From Candidatus Poseidoniales archaeon (GTDB lineage: Archaea > Thermoplasmatota > Poseidoniia > Poseidoniales > Thalassarchaeaceae), in NCBI GenBank assembly GCA_028821815.1, contig JAPKEY010000082.1, positions 1 through 6,533 of the forward strand: DNA of 6,533 nt. Direction: 5' to 3'. The position numbers were made by a program, and so were the translations under genes. Each line of letters opens with the position of its first letter. The first letter of the stretch is position 1. The notes beneath the pieces were generated by a model, which was given only the letters and a program-made list of their open reading frames with translations, was not told where the DNA came from and made no database searches. This document shows positions 1-6,409 of the stretch, one piece after another.

Positions 1-479
1 ATCAGGAAGGCCGAAATTATCAACAACAACCAAGGCAAAATGTCACGGCTGAGTTCGTACAAGCCGAGTCCAGGATTGGTTCCAAACAACAGTCGTGCAA
101 CAATCAGTAGTGGTATGCTGAGCAGCAGTCCGAGTTGACTTCCACGGGCAGAATAGGCGACACCTTGGGCCGCATGTCCTGAAATTAGCATTCTGTGGCC
201 CGGCAATAGTGCAAGAGCAGTATCGCCATCGGGTGCTCCAATCAATGCACTGGGGATGTAATTCAGGAATGTGTGTACCGTTCCCATCGAGACAATGATG
301 GCTGCCACAGAGGACAACGGAATTCCTGCATTGACGGCTAATGGCGACATCGACAGTGCAAGCAGAGCGACGTTGTTAACGTGGAAACCTGGAATCAATC
401 CGGTCATACAACCTAGGAAAATACCGATGAAAAATGAGCCCATGAGCCAAGCCCAATCGAGCATAAATCCTTCTAGCAT
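1..479 (-). CDS. TctA-family (COG1784-like) membrane permease, N-terminal part
   Basis: This is an integral membrane protein of the archaeal TctA-like family (COG1784, related to the large permease subunit of tripartite tricarboxylate transporters). Its substrate is unknown. The window holds the first 159 residues; the rest lies beyond base 1, and the family is usually about 400 residues. Visible family signatures are GLIPGFHVNN (residues 27-36), GAPDGDTALALLPGHRM (81-97) and YSARGSQLG (109-117). Hydrophobic segments lie near residues 12-30, 37-50, 56-75, 117-132 and from 147 on. The start at 479 is well supported because AGGAGGG sits 6 bases before the ATG. The gene follows the OB-fold gene by 15 bases on the same strand, so the two are probably cotranscribed. 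Assignment to the family is firm. A tricarboxylate substrate is not implied, because archaeal members have no experimentally fixed role that I can rely on and no TctB or TctC partner is visible here. Confidence 0.9.
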   Translation of the reverse strand, partial: MLEGFMLDWAWLMGSFFIGIFLGCMTGLIPGFHVNNVALLALSMSPLAVNAGIPLSSVAAIIVSMGTVHTFLNYIPSALIGAPDGDTALALLPGHRMLISGHAAQGVAYSARGSQLGLLLSIPLLIVARLLFGTNPGLGLYELSRDILPWLLLIISAFL

Positions 480-485
480 TGCAAT

Positions 486-492
486 CCCTCCT
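486..492 (-). promoter_or_regulatory. Strong Shine-Dalgarno site of the TctA-like gene
   Basis: Read on the minus strand the bases are AGGAGGG, six bases before the ATG at 479. This matches the anti-Shine-Dalgarno of archaeal 16S rRNA over AGGAGG. It fixes the start codon and fits internal initiation on a message shared with the upstream OB-fold gene, whose stop codon (495-497) is directly adjacent. Confidence 0.85.
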
Positions 493-494
493 AT

Positions 495-2078
495 TCAGAG
501 TGCCAGACACAGTTGAGTTCCCGGATTACCAGATGCATCCGTGGCGATCAACCGACCGGTCCAAACCTGAACACCCGTGCTGTTTCCACCTTCATCAAAT
601 CCAGTTGTAAGAGCAGTGCCATCGTCATACAGACAAATCTGTTGTTCACTTCCAGATGCGAGCAACCAGAGGTAACCATCGGTGGTTTGGTTGAGCTCCC
701 CATTGACATTGACAAGTGTGTTCACCTGCCACGTCCAAGCATCCCAGCCAGCAGTCCAAGAGAATGTGTCTGGCGGTATATCGACGGTGCCTATTGCATA
801 CAATGGTACATCGAGCATGATTCGACCTTCAGCTTCATTCCAGACCACAGTTACGTTGTAGAATTCGACATATGTTCCCTTCTCAATCCACTCTGCGTGT
901 GCCCCGGCAATCTGGAAGCGCAGAGTTGTCGATCGCTCAAAGTAATCCTTGCCATCACCAATGTATCCTTTGTCATAGTCTGGTGAGATTGGACTTGTTG
1001 TCCAGCCAGCGACGTTGACCTCTTGGCCTATCCATTCTGATGGATTTGAGGCAATCGTTGCCAGTGTCGTGAAATCACCAATGAGGATGCCAACTGGGTT
1101 GACCGTGTGGTCTTCATCGCTCATCTGTAAGCAAATTTGCGCCCTATCTTCTGACCATATCAGGCGCCCAGAGTACCCTTCATCGTTGAACTCGGGCAAG
1201 GTGCCATTTTCAATAATCGCCAGATTTGGGATCAGACAAATGATTCCGACATTCTCACCACCTGGTGCAACAAGCCAATGTCCGCCATCATCCCAGTTGT
1301 AGGTACCTTCAACATAGACGAGTTTGCCAATATCATACGACCATGTTTCGGCAGCGACCGCCCAAGACAAGCGCTTAGCACCGGCAGGGTGGGTGACATC
1401 GAGTGTCGAAGATTGAACCACAATTGACCAACGGTAATTTCGTTCATCCCACTGAACCCAACCGGTGAGATTGACCTTTGAACCCGCCTCAATCCATTCG
1501 GTGACCCTGCCTTGTAAAGAGACGTAGAGCCGGTGGTCACTATCGAGATATGAGGGGTTGTCAATCAAGGTGAAACTCTGCCAAGTCACATTTGGTTCAA
1601 TAGCATCTGAGAGGTAACCTGAGAGGTCCACAACTTTCGAACGATAAGATTCAGCATCGGCAGAAATATCGTTCAATGAAGTCTCAATCATGATGACCTC
1701 AGAGCCGACTTTTTGGGCAATTGCCCCCATTCCCTTGGCGTTAATCCAAATTTTACCGTTGTACTGAACCACTTCACCTTCAACAATAACCGTGGAGCCA
1801 ATTGGAGGGACATCGCTGGTATCATACCAACGAATTTTGACAACATGTGGGGTATCTTCAATTTGTAAATCAACACGATCCGAACCATCGGTGTAGGGGT
1901 CACGAACCCAAGAAATCAGTGTCCCTTCGATTTTGACCGTCTCCGAAAGGTGCTCGTGCACTTCGTCTATTTCGACACGATCTGGTTCGCGAACTACAGC
2001 ATAGAAGTTCAGTGTTGATACTAAGAGAACCGACAAAAAGAACGCAGCCCACATCTTCGCCATGAACCTGCGTGTCAT
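495..2078 (-). CDS. Membrane-anchored exported protein with tandem OB-fold-like domains
   Basis: Predicted product of 527 residues. Residues 1-9 are basic (MTRRFMAK), and residues 10-28 are a hydrophobic signal or anchor segment, after which the chain should be extracytoplasmic. It carries six N-x-S/T sequons. Residues about 44-125 look like an OB-fold barrel (strands around VKIEGTLIS, VDLQIED, TVIVEGEV, GKIWINAKG). Residues 149-527 form a module of about 203 residues present twice: an OB-like half followed by a half with GxxWLxA, ICL and GRLI elements. Exported tandem OB-like proteins are annotated in archaea as nucleic-acid-binding-like, but no ligand can be read here, and the fold itself is inferred from strand pattern. 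The start is uncertain: the frame stays open to 2387, but that extension is antisense to the neighbour and lies before the signal segment. ATGs at 2084, 2078 and 2063 are all possible; 2078 gives a good basic n-region. None has a convincing Shine-Dalgarno. It is followed closely by the TctA-like gene, suggesting a joint role at the membrane. Confidence 0.85.
   Translation of the reverse strand: MTRRFMAKMWAAFFLSVLLVSTLNFYAVVREPDRVEIDEVHEHLSETVKIEGTLISWVRDPYTDGSDRVDLQIEDTPHVVKIRWYDTSDVPPIGSTVIVEGEVVQYNGKIWINAKGMGAIAQKVGSEVIMIETSLNDISADAESYRSKVVDLSGYLSDAIEPNVTWQSFTLIDNPSYLDSDHRLYVSLQGRVTEWIEAGSKVNLTGWVQWDERNYRWSIVVQSSTLDVTHPAGAKRLSWAVAAETWSYDIGKLVYVEGTYNWDDGGHWLVAPGGENVGIICLIPNLAIIENGTLPEFNDEGYSGRLIWSEDRAQICLQMSDEDHTVNPVGILIGDFTTLATIASNPSEWIGQEVNVAGWTTSPISPDYDKGYIGDGKDYFERSTTLRFQIAGAHAEWIEKGTYVEFYNVTVVWNEAEGRIMLDVPLYAIGTVDIPPDTFSWTAGWDAWTWQVNTLVNVNGELNQTTDGYLWLLASGSEQQICLYDDGTALTTGFDEGGNSTGVQVWTGRLIATDASGNPGTQLCLAL
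498..1022 (-). repeat. Internal protein repeat, copy 2 of the OB-fold-like protein
   Basis: This encodes residues 353-527, running to the C-terminus. It has the same order of elements as copy 1: an OB-like half with EWIEKGTYVEF, then the SW...WLLASG...ICL...GRLI...LCL half. The protein ends exactly with the last conserved strand (QLCLAL), so there is no C-terminal tail or sorting signal. Confidence 0.8.
1059..1634 (-). repeat. Internal protein repeat, copy 1 of the OB-fold-like protein
   Basis: This encodes residues 149-340 of the OB-fold-like protein. It pairs with copy 2 at a constant offset of 202-204 residues: EWIEAG (194) with EWIEKG (396), SW...LVYVEGTY (238-260) with SW...LVNVNGEL (440-462), WLVA with WLLA, ICL with ICL, and GRLI (304) with GRLI (508). 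The DNA itself is diverged, so the duplication is old. Confidence 0.8.
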
Positions 2079-2092
2079 CCCCATAGGGATGA
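2075..2092. repeat. Inverted repeat holding both divergent start codons
   Basis: TCATCCC-CATA-GGGATGA is a perfect dyad with 7-bp arms and a 4-base spacer. The right arm contains the plus-strand ATG at 2089 and the left arm contains the minus-strand ATG at 2078, so each is preceded by GGG. Only 10 bp separate the two codons. It may be a protein-binding operator, or the symmetry may be accidental if the true starts lie further inside each gene. Confidence 0.6.
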
Positions 2093-3411
2093 AGATTACC
2101 AAACGCGCCGGTGGCCTCATTTGCTTGACCTGCCGTGGCCATAGCGTGGCCAGAGTCCAGTCATTGGTAGTCGTGCTCCTCCTCTTGGGGGTGAGTTCGG
2201 TCCCGTTAACGTTGAAATCCACGTCAATTCGGGCTACTGAGGACACATCCCAAGAAGCAAACATCGTCACTTGGAATGTCGGCGACATCTGGCGATATGA
2301 CATTGAATTAGATGCTGTAAATTTGGTTGAAGGCAGTTCGGAATTATCTGGTTCCTCCCTCGATATTGTCACTGGTGATGCAACCATCTTGGTCGCCTCT
2401 GCGATGACCTACAACGTCTCGGGACATTGGGTCCCTGCTTACCGGTTGGAAATTGATGCCTATGGGACAGGAGATGGCCGATTTCCTGAACCCAATACAG
2501 GGATTTTTGCCTCAGGGGAATTACAGGTGGATTACCATGAAACACGTTGGGTCCGCGCTTCGGATTTAGCCATCATCCATCGGGTACAATCCATCAATCT
2601 CGATTTCGATGCTTTCGGGATTTGGGTGACTGGAATCGCTGATTTCACTCACACCCATGAATATGATCCGCCACAAGAGGTGAACGACTTCCCAATGCGT
2701 ACCAATGAAACGTGGAATACAGCATCTATGCATACGCAAATTTGGTCTGGAAACGGCGGTCCAATTTCTCTACCACCTGCACCCGAAATAGATGAAGAAA
2801 CAATCCTCTACAACATCACCGAGGTCGGTGAAAGTCCAGCTGTATACGCGGGATGTGAGGAATCCTATCACACCTGGTGGAACAACACAAATGGTGACCT
2901 CTTGGAGGATCATTGGTGGTGCCCTGCGGTTGGCAACGATGTCTATTGGTGGACTGACGACATTGCGATGGATGGTGTTGATGCCAAATTTTGGCTGACT
3001 TCGTTTACCCCTGCGTCACCCTCCGATATTGCCATCCAAATCGAACCTTCTACCGCCGCTCTCAATCAGATGCTCAACATCACAATCACCGGGCCAGATG
3101 GTGAAGATGGCACACTCTGGCACCATGAGAACATGTACAATTTCACCCTCGTGGATGGAGAGGCGAATCTTGAGATTCCGGCAAACAATCGGATGGATGA
3201 CACACCGACCAGCATCGATTGGGGTACGCATGGTATTCTCGCATGTCTAGATCCCGAGGGTACTGCGATGATTTGTGGTGCTTCCACACTGACGTTGGAA
3301 GGCAGTGCGATTGGTGCATTGTTGCGTCAGGATGCGATTGACCGTGCCCCGTTGGTTTTGGAAGTGGGGCACAACACCGCTTTGCGGTTGGGTCTTTCAT
3401 TCCGATTTTGA
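2089..3411 (+). CDS. Exported protein of unknown function, C-terminal Ig-like region
   Basis: The product is 440 residues from the ATG at 2089. A hydrophobic signal segment (SLVVVLLLLGVSS) spans residues 25-37 after a stretch with several Arg and Lys. I do not recognise a named family. The mature part begins with a W-x-VGDIWRYD motif (62-71). It is rich in Trp, Tyr and Asp, has six N-glycosylation sequons, and contains HWWCPAVGNDVYWW (275-288), an aromatic hairpin pattern seen in some exported beta-rich lipoprotein-like folds. From about residue 307 a second beta-sandwich-like region begins (IAIQIEPS...LNITITGP...GTHGILACLD). Cysteines 256, 278, 386 and 396 could form two disulfides outside the cell. 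No C-terminal anchor is visible, so it may be released or held by its uncleaved signal segment. The start is uncertain: ATG 2062, TTG 2125 (GGTGG lies 10 bases before it) and GTG 2146 are alternatives, and all keep the signal segment. Its end overlaps the convergent neighbour by 15 bp. Confidence 0.82.
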   Translation: MKITKRAGGLICLTCRGHSVARVQSLVVVLLLLGVSSVPLTLKSTSIRATEDTSQEANIVTWNVGDIWRYDIELDAVNLVEGSSELSGSSLDIVTGDATILVASAMTYNVSGHWVPAYRLEIDAYGTGDGRFPEPNTGIFASGELQVDYHETRWVRASDLAIIHRVQSINLDFDAFGIWVTGIADFTHTHEYDPPQEVNDFPMRTNETWNTASMHTQIWSGNGGPISLPPAPEIDEETILYNITEVGESPAVYAGCEESYHTWWNNTNGDLLEDHWWCPAVGNDVYWWTDDIAMDGVDAKFWLTSFTPASPSDIAIQIEPSTAALNQMLNITITGPDGEDGTLWHHENMYNFTLVDGEANLEIPANNRMDDTPTSIDWGTHGILACLDPEGTAMICGASTLTLEGSAIGALLRQDAIDRAPLVLEVGHNTALRLGLSFRF

Positions 3412-4371
3412 ACGACGAATTGCGGCCAAAGCGAACACACCGATTCCAACCAACAACGATGGAGCTGGAAGTCCATTGTCTGTGACAACAGTAGAGACGA
3501 CATTCTCTGAAGAATATTTGTGATCAGTAAGGGTGGCTGAAAGGATCAGTGTTCCATTCACAAAGTGTTGTGTTTTGACCAAGAATCCTTCTTCGTGATA
3601 CCAATCGATGCTGGTGCGAGATTCTCCGACAATTTGTTGTTCCATTCGAATGGTGGGCGTATCCCCATAATTGGCGTCACCCGTGGAGATGGTAGTTTCC
3701 TCAGCAGCAGTCCATGTCACTTGACGTGCCAAGTCTTCTGAAACACGACTTGTTTCGTTCCAGAGTGCTCGATTGATGCGCTGCTCAACAGTGGTCGTGC
3801 GCGAGATGGTTTCGGAAAAGTCCCATTCATCTCCGACATCGATACCACTGGGCCACAACCCATCGCGTTCAATGATTTCCTCAGTTACCAAACGATTCTC
3901 AAGATAATTGTCTTCTCCACCGCCACTAAACCATGTTTCCAGATAGATGGTTTCCACGCGCTTCTCAAATGCACTCGCGCCTGTAGGTATCCACACTTCG
4001 ATGGTGGTAGTGACATTGAGTGTCATGGTATCATTTTCGTAATCTGAGCTGCCATCTGTGAAGTGAACGGTCATGTTCACTGAATGTTCGATCATACTCA
4101 CGCGACAGTTTGTACTTTGACCGCCCAAACTGATGCTTTCACTCGCCTGAATGGTTAGGCGCATGGGTACCTCTCCGACTAAATTCAATCGATCGAATTC
4201 GGTACTTTCTGCCTCCATTTGGTCTTCATATTCCGCGAATACTGCAGCGGTCCAACCATCGTACTCAAACCAGTCTCCAGTACTGTAATTTGGCTGTGAA
4301 ATCGTCATTCCAGCAGCGGTCACAGGGATGAGCAGGCCGACGACCATGACGGCGACCAGAAGCCTGCGCAT
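3397..4371 (-). CDS. Exported surface protein with LPAPS-type C-terminal sorting signal
   Basis: The product is 324 residues. Residues 1-20 form a signal peptide (MRRLLVAVMVVGLLIP..., likely cleaved near TAA-G). The ectodomain is acidic, rich in Thr and Glu and probably beta-stranded, with six N-x-S/T sequons. It opens with YSTGDWFEYDGW (29-40), repeats a GDEWDF element at 180-185, and has IDWYHEEGFLVK at 255-266, a layout loosely like that of the convergent neighbour. The C-terminus is tripartite: LPAPS (301-305), a hydrophobic stretch (306-318) and a basic tail (RRSKSE). This arrangement is typical of archaeosortase-type substrates such as PGF-CTERM proteins, though this motif differs from those I know by name. 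Function is unknown. The start at 4371 was chosen because it gives a compact Arg-Arg signal peptide; an in-frame ATG at 4410 would add 13 residues of non-hydrophobic sequence. A GGTGG lies just before the start. Confidence 0.85.
   Translation of the reverse strand: MRRLLVAVMVVGLLIPVTAAGMTISQPNYSTGDWFEYDGWTAAVFAEYEDQMEAESTEFDRLNLVGEVPMRLTIQASESISLGGQSTNCRVSMIEHSVNMTVHFTDGSSDYENDTMTLNVTTTIEVWIPTGASAFEKRVETIYLETWFSGGGEDNYLENRLVTEEIIERDGLWPSGIDVGDEWDFSETISRTTTVEQRINRALWNETSRVSEDLARQVTWTAAEETTISTGDANYGDTPTIRMEQQIVGESRTSIDWYHEEGFLVKTQHFVNGTLILSATLTDHKYSSENVVSTVVTDNGLPAPSLLVGIGVFALAAIRRSKSE
3400..3471 (-). other. Candidate C-terminal sorting signal (LPAPS + TM + basic tail)
   Basis: This encodes the last 24 residues of the preceding protein: LPAPS, about 13 hydrophobic residues, then RRSKSE. 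The small-residue/proline motif, hydrophobic helix and basic end match the general form of archaeal C-terminal sorting signals processed by archaeosortases. That this motif is such a signal is inferred. A plain C-terminal membrane anchor is the alternative. Confidence 0.6.
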
Positions 4372-4378
4372 ACCCACC

Positions 4379-4394
4379 GACTCACCCCTGAGTC
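4379..4394. repeat. Inverted repeat GACTCA-CCCC-TGAGTC
   Basis: This is a perfect dyad with 6-bp arms and a 4-base spacer, starting 8 bases before the minus-strand ATG at 4371. Its place between the possible TATA element and the start fits an operator or a 5' leader hairpin, but no regulator is known. Confidence 0.55.
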
Positions 4395-4405
4395 CTTCAA
4401 TAGAA

Positions 4406-4418
4406 CCCATTCCATGGG
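4406..4418. repeat. Inverted repeat CCCAT-TCC-ATGGG
   Basis: This is a perfect dyad with 5-bp arms and a 3-base spacer, near the middle of the divergent region. An arm this short can arise by chance; it is listed because it lies between the two presumed promoters. Confidence 0.35.
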
Positions 4419-4444
4419 ACCGTGTCCTTGAATAATCAGACCAT

Positions 4445-4459
4445 TCACCCGTAGGGTGA
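4445..4459. repeat. Inverted repeat TCACCC-GTA-GGGTGA overlapping the protease RBS
   Basis: This is a perfect dyad with 6-bp arms and a 3-base loop, ending 4 bases before the protease ATG. The right arm is the Shine-Dalgarno sequence. If present in RNA it would form a short GC-rich hairpin covering the ribosome-binding site; in DNA it could be an operator. Confidence 0.6.
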
Positions 4460-4460
4460 T
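4454..4460 (+). promoter_or_regulatory. Shine-Dalgarno site of the protease gene (GGGTGAT)
   Basis: GGTGAT is fully complementary to the archaeal 16S 3' end (ATCACC) and is followed by three bases and the ATG at 4464. It supports this start. It also forms one arm of the inverted repeat just described. Confidence 0.7.
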
Positions 4461-4463
4461 ACC

Positions 4464-6407
4464 ATGCACTCTGACCGCGCTCGAAGTCTACTTGCCATCG
4501 CCGCGATTGGTCTGTTCGTTTTGCCGATGTTGGCTGCAGCTACACCGGTTCCAACCACTGATTTTGAAGAGGTTCCTTGGTGGGAAGACACACTGATGGA
4601 TATGGACAAGGATGGTATTCAGGACAACATTTGGATTGCGATTGACAATACACAGTATGAGTGGGTTGACGAAGAAGGACGCATCGATGTCATCGTTGAC
4701 TTTGACCATCTACCCACACAGGTTGATGAACGCCTCCTTGCCGATGAAGTCAACTTCGTTCATCTCCACACCTTCCATCTGATTGACAGCATCGCAGGTT
4801 CTGTTCCAGTAGAGCGCATCGAAGCACTTTCTGTACTACCCGGCGTCGTGATGGTCGAACTGGATGGAATATTGGAAATCGCCAACTCAGATGTCAAGGA
4901 TACTCACGGTGTTTGGGATGTGTATGAAGCGACAGGATACAATGGCGCAGGTAGTGTTGTTGCCATCATCGATACAGGCATTGATGGAAATCATGTAGGC
5001 CTCGATGATATGGATGATGATAATTCCACCAATGATCCGAAGATTATTGCATTCTATGATGTAGTGAACAATGCAGGTTCAACCAACGGCACTGAAATCT
5101 TCCCATACGATGACCACGGCCACGGTTCACACTGTGCAGGCACTACAGCCGGTACTGGTGCGCCTACGTACGAGCACACGGGCATGGCACCACAAGCTCA
5201 ACTGGTCGGCGTCAAGGTTCTCGATGGTGGTGGCTCAGGTTCATTCGCAGGTGTCATGATGGGCATGGAATGGACAGTGGACATGCGCCACGAGTTCAAC
5301 ATCCGTGCTGCAAGTATGAGTTTGGGTGGACCCGGTGTCATCGAATTCACCAGTGCTGAGGAAGAGAGTGTTGCACGCATGGCCAATGAGGTAGTTCGTT
5401 CTGGAATCGCCCTGTTCATCGCAGCCGGTAACAGCGCTGGGCCGGCGACAATCGGCACACCTGGGAGCGCGGAGGATGTCATCACAGTGGGTGCGCTCGA
5501 CAAGGGTGAACAACCCGGAATAGCAGTCTATTCTAGCGAGGGACCAACCGAAGAAGGTCGCATCAAGCCGAACATTGCGTTCGTGGGTTCCGATGTGATG
5601 TCGGTTGAAGCCAACTCAGTGACAGGTTACACGGGGATGTCCGGCACCAGTATGGCCACACCAGGCGCGGCCGGTATCGCTGCGCTGATGTATCAGGCCA
5701 ATCCCGAACTCTCACCTTTTGATGTGCGCAATATCATGCAGGAAACCTCTGAGTACAGGCAGTGCCATCACAAAGGTGCAAACCAACCCTGTGCAGAAGA
5801 TGGAACCTCACTCAAACCTCGACAAAACAACGTGTATGGTCACGGCGAAGTTCGAGCTCATCCAGCAGTCATGGAAGCGGCCAATCAGGTCTACGGATTT
5901 ACAGACACAGTTGCGTTGAACCTGTCGACCTCAATTATGGGTGACAACAAGGTACACGTTGGTCAAGGTCAGTCGGTCACATTCACCATTGACGGTGCGG
6001 CGGAAAAAATCCAGTGGCGCACCTGGGATATGCGCGATGAGTGGATGGATTTGGATGATTTCGAGCCTGGAGATTCATCGTTTGAAATTAAACATTCCAT
6101 GTTTGTCGATCGTCTCAAGTATCTGCCGGGCAATACCATTGAAGGCAATCAAACGTTGATGGTTCGCGCTTTGCAGAATACAAATTCCAGTGCCAATGTC
6201 GTCACTCACCTGCACATCATGGGTAGCGAGAAGGCAACTGTTCAGGATGACTCAGAAGTCCTCAGTACAGGCATGATTGTCGGCGGTCTTTCCGTTTTAC
6301 TATTCATCTCACTTGCGGCCGCTATTGTGCTCTACATGCAACTACAGAATTTGCGTGGGGATTCCTTGTACGAGGAAGCCATGGCAGACGCTGAACATGA
6401 GGATTAG
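4464..6407 (+). CDS. Membrane-anchored subtilisin-like serine protease (peptidase family S8)
   Basis: A 647-residue secreted endopeptidase held at the cell surface. Residues 1-26 are a signal peptide (basic start, hydrophobic core, AAA). Residues 46-54 form a DxDxDGxxD loop typical of calcium binding. Residues about 72-140 resemble a subtilisin prodomain (inhibitor I9-like, GRIDVIVDF...LPGVVMVELD). The catalytic domain spans about 144-475 with the full triad: Asp170 (AIIDTGID), His220 (GHGSHCAG) and Ser396 (GMSGTSMATP). Asn323 (AAGNSAGP) is the oxyanion residue. An acidic loop follows the Asp (DDMDDDNSTND, 181-191), and an insertion with Cys434 and Cys443 near the domain end could be disulfide-linked. 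A beta-rich domain (about 480-590) leads to one transmembrane helix (about 603-626) and a short acidic cytoplasmic tail (EEAMADAEHED), giving a type I topology. Five sequons support export. No key residue is missing, so it should be active. Its substrate is not shown. The next gene starts 2 bases after the stop. Confidence 0.96.
   Translation: MHSDRARSLLAIAAIGLFVLPMLAAATPVPTTDFEEVPWWEDTLMDMDKDGIQDNIWIAIDNTQYEWVDEEGRIDVIVDFDHLPTQVDERLLADEVNFVHLHTFHLIDSIAGSVPVERIEALSVLPGVVMVELDGILEIANSDVKDTHGVWDVYEATGYNGAGSVVAIIDTGIDGNHVGLDDMDDDNSTNDPKIIAFYDVVNNAGSTNGTEIFPYDDHGHGSHCAGTTAGTGAPTYEHTGMAPQAQLVGVKVLDGGGSGSFAGVMMGMEWTVDMRHEFNIRAASMSLGGPGVIEFTSAEEESVARMANEVVRSGIALFIAAGNSAGPATIGTPGSAEDVITVGALDKGEQPGIAVYSSEGPTEEGRIKPNIAFVGSDVMSVEANSVTGYTGMSGTSMATPGAAGIAALMYQANPELSPFDVRNIMQETSEYRQCHHKGANQPCAEDGTSLKPRQNNVYGHGEVRAHPAVMEAANQVYGFTDTVALNLSTSIMGDNKVHVGQGQSVTFTIDGAAEKIQWRTWDMRDEWMDLDDFEPGDSSFEIKHSMFVDRLKYLPGNTIEGNQTLMVRALQNTNSSANVVTHLHIMGSEKATVQDDSEVLSTGMIVGGLSVLLFISLAAAIVLYMQLQNLRGDSLYEEAMADAEHED
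6399..6402 (+). promoter_or_regulatory. Shine-Dalgarno site of the last gene (GAGG)
   Basis: GAGG lies within the last codons of the protease gene, 7 bases before the ATG at 6410. It supports that start and points to cotranscription and probable translational coupling with the protease. Confidence 0.5.
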
Positions 6408-6409
6408 GA

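Larger units (their letters stand above)
4372..4463. promoter_or_regulatory. Divergent intergenic promoter region
   Basis: These 92 bp separate the minus-strand surface-protein gene from the protease gene. AT-rich stretches lie at plausible archaeal TATA distances: AATAATC (4431-4437), about 27-33 bases before the protease ATG, and TCTATTGAA on the minus strand (about 4397-4405), about 30 bases before the other ATG. These spacings would give very short or absent leaders. Neither is a strong TATA consensus, so the promoter calls are tentative. Three perfect inverted repeats are spread through the region. Confidence 0.5.

Noticed and set aside
21..29. Short CAA triplet run
   Set aside because: It is three units only and encodes Leu-Leu-Leu in a membrane helix of the permease.
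271..516. Plus-strand frame of 81 codons over the permease start
   Set aside because: It is antisense to a permease frame with strong family motifs and a clear ribosome-binding site.
513..986. Plus-strand frame of 157 codons
   Set aside because: It lies wholly antisense to repeat copy 2 of the OB-fold-like protein, has no ribosome-binding site or recognisable domain, and is best seen as a chance open frame.
2116..2133. Possible lipobox (LICLTC) in the plus-strand exported protein
   Set aside because: The residues before the cysteines are not the small ones a lipobox needs, and the cysteines precede the hydrophobic core of the signal segment.
2079..2387. Upstream extension of the OB-fold-like frame to an ATG at 2387
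   Set aside because: The extra 103 residues are antisense to the well-supported plus-strand exported protein, have low-complexity shadow character and would put the signal segment in mid-protein.
5198..5513. Minus-strand frames within the protease gene
   Set aside because: They are antisense to the S8 catalytic core, whose motifs are unmistakable in the plus frame.
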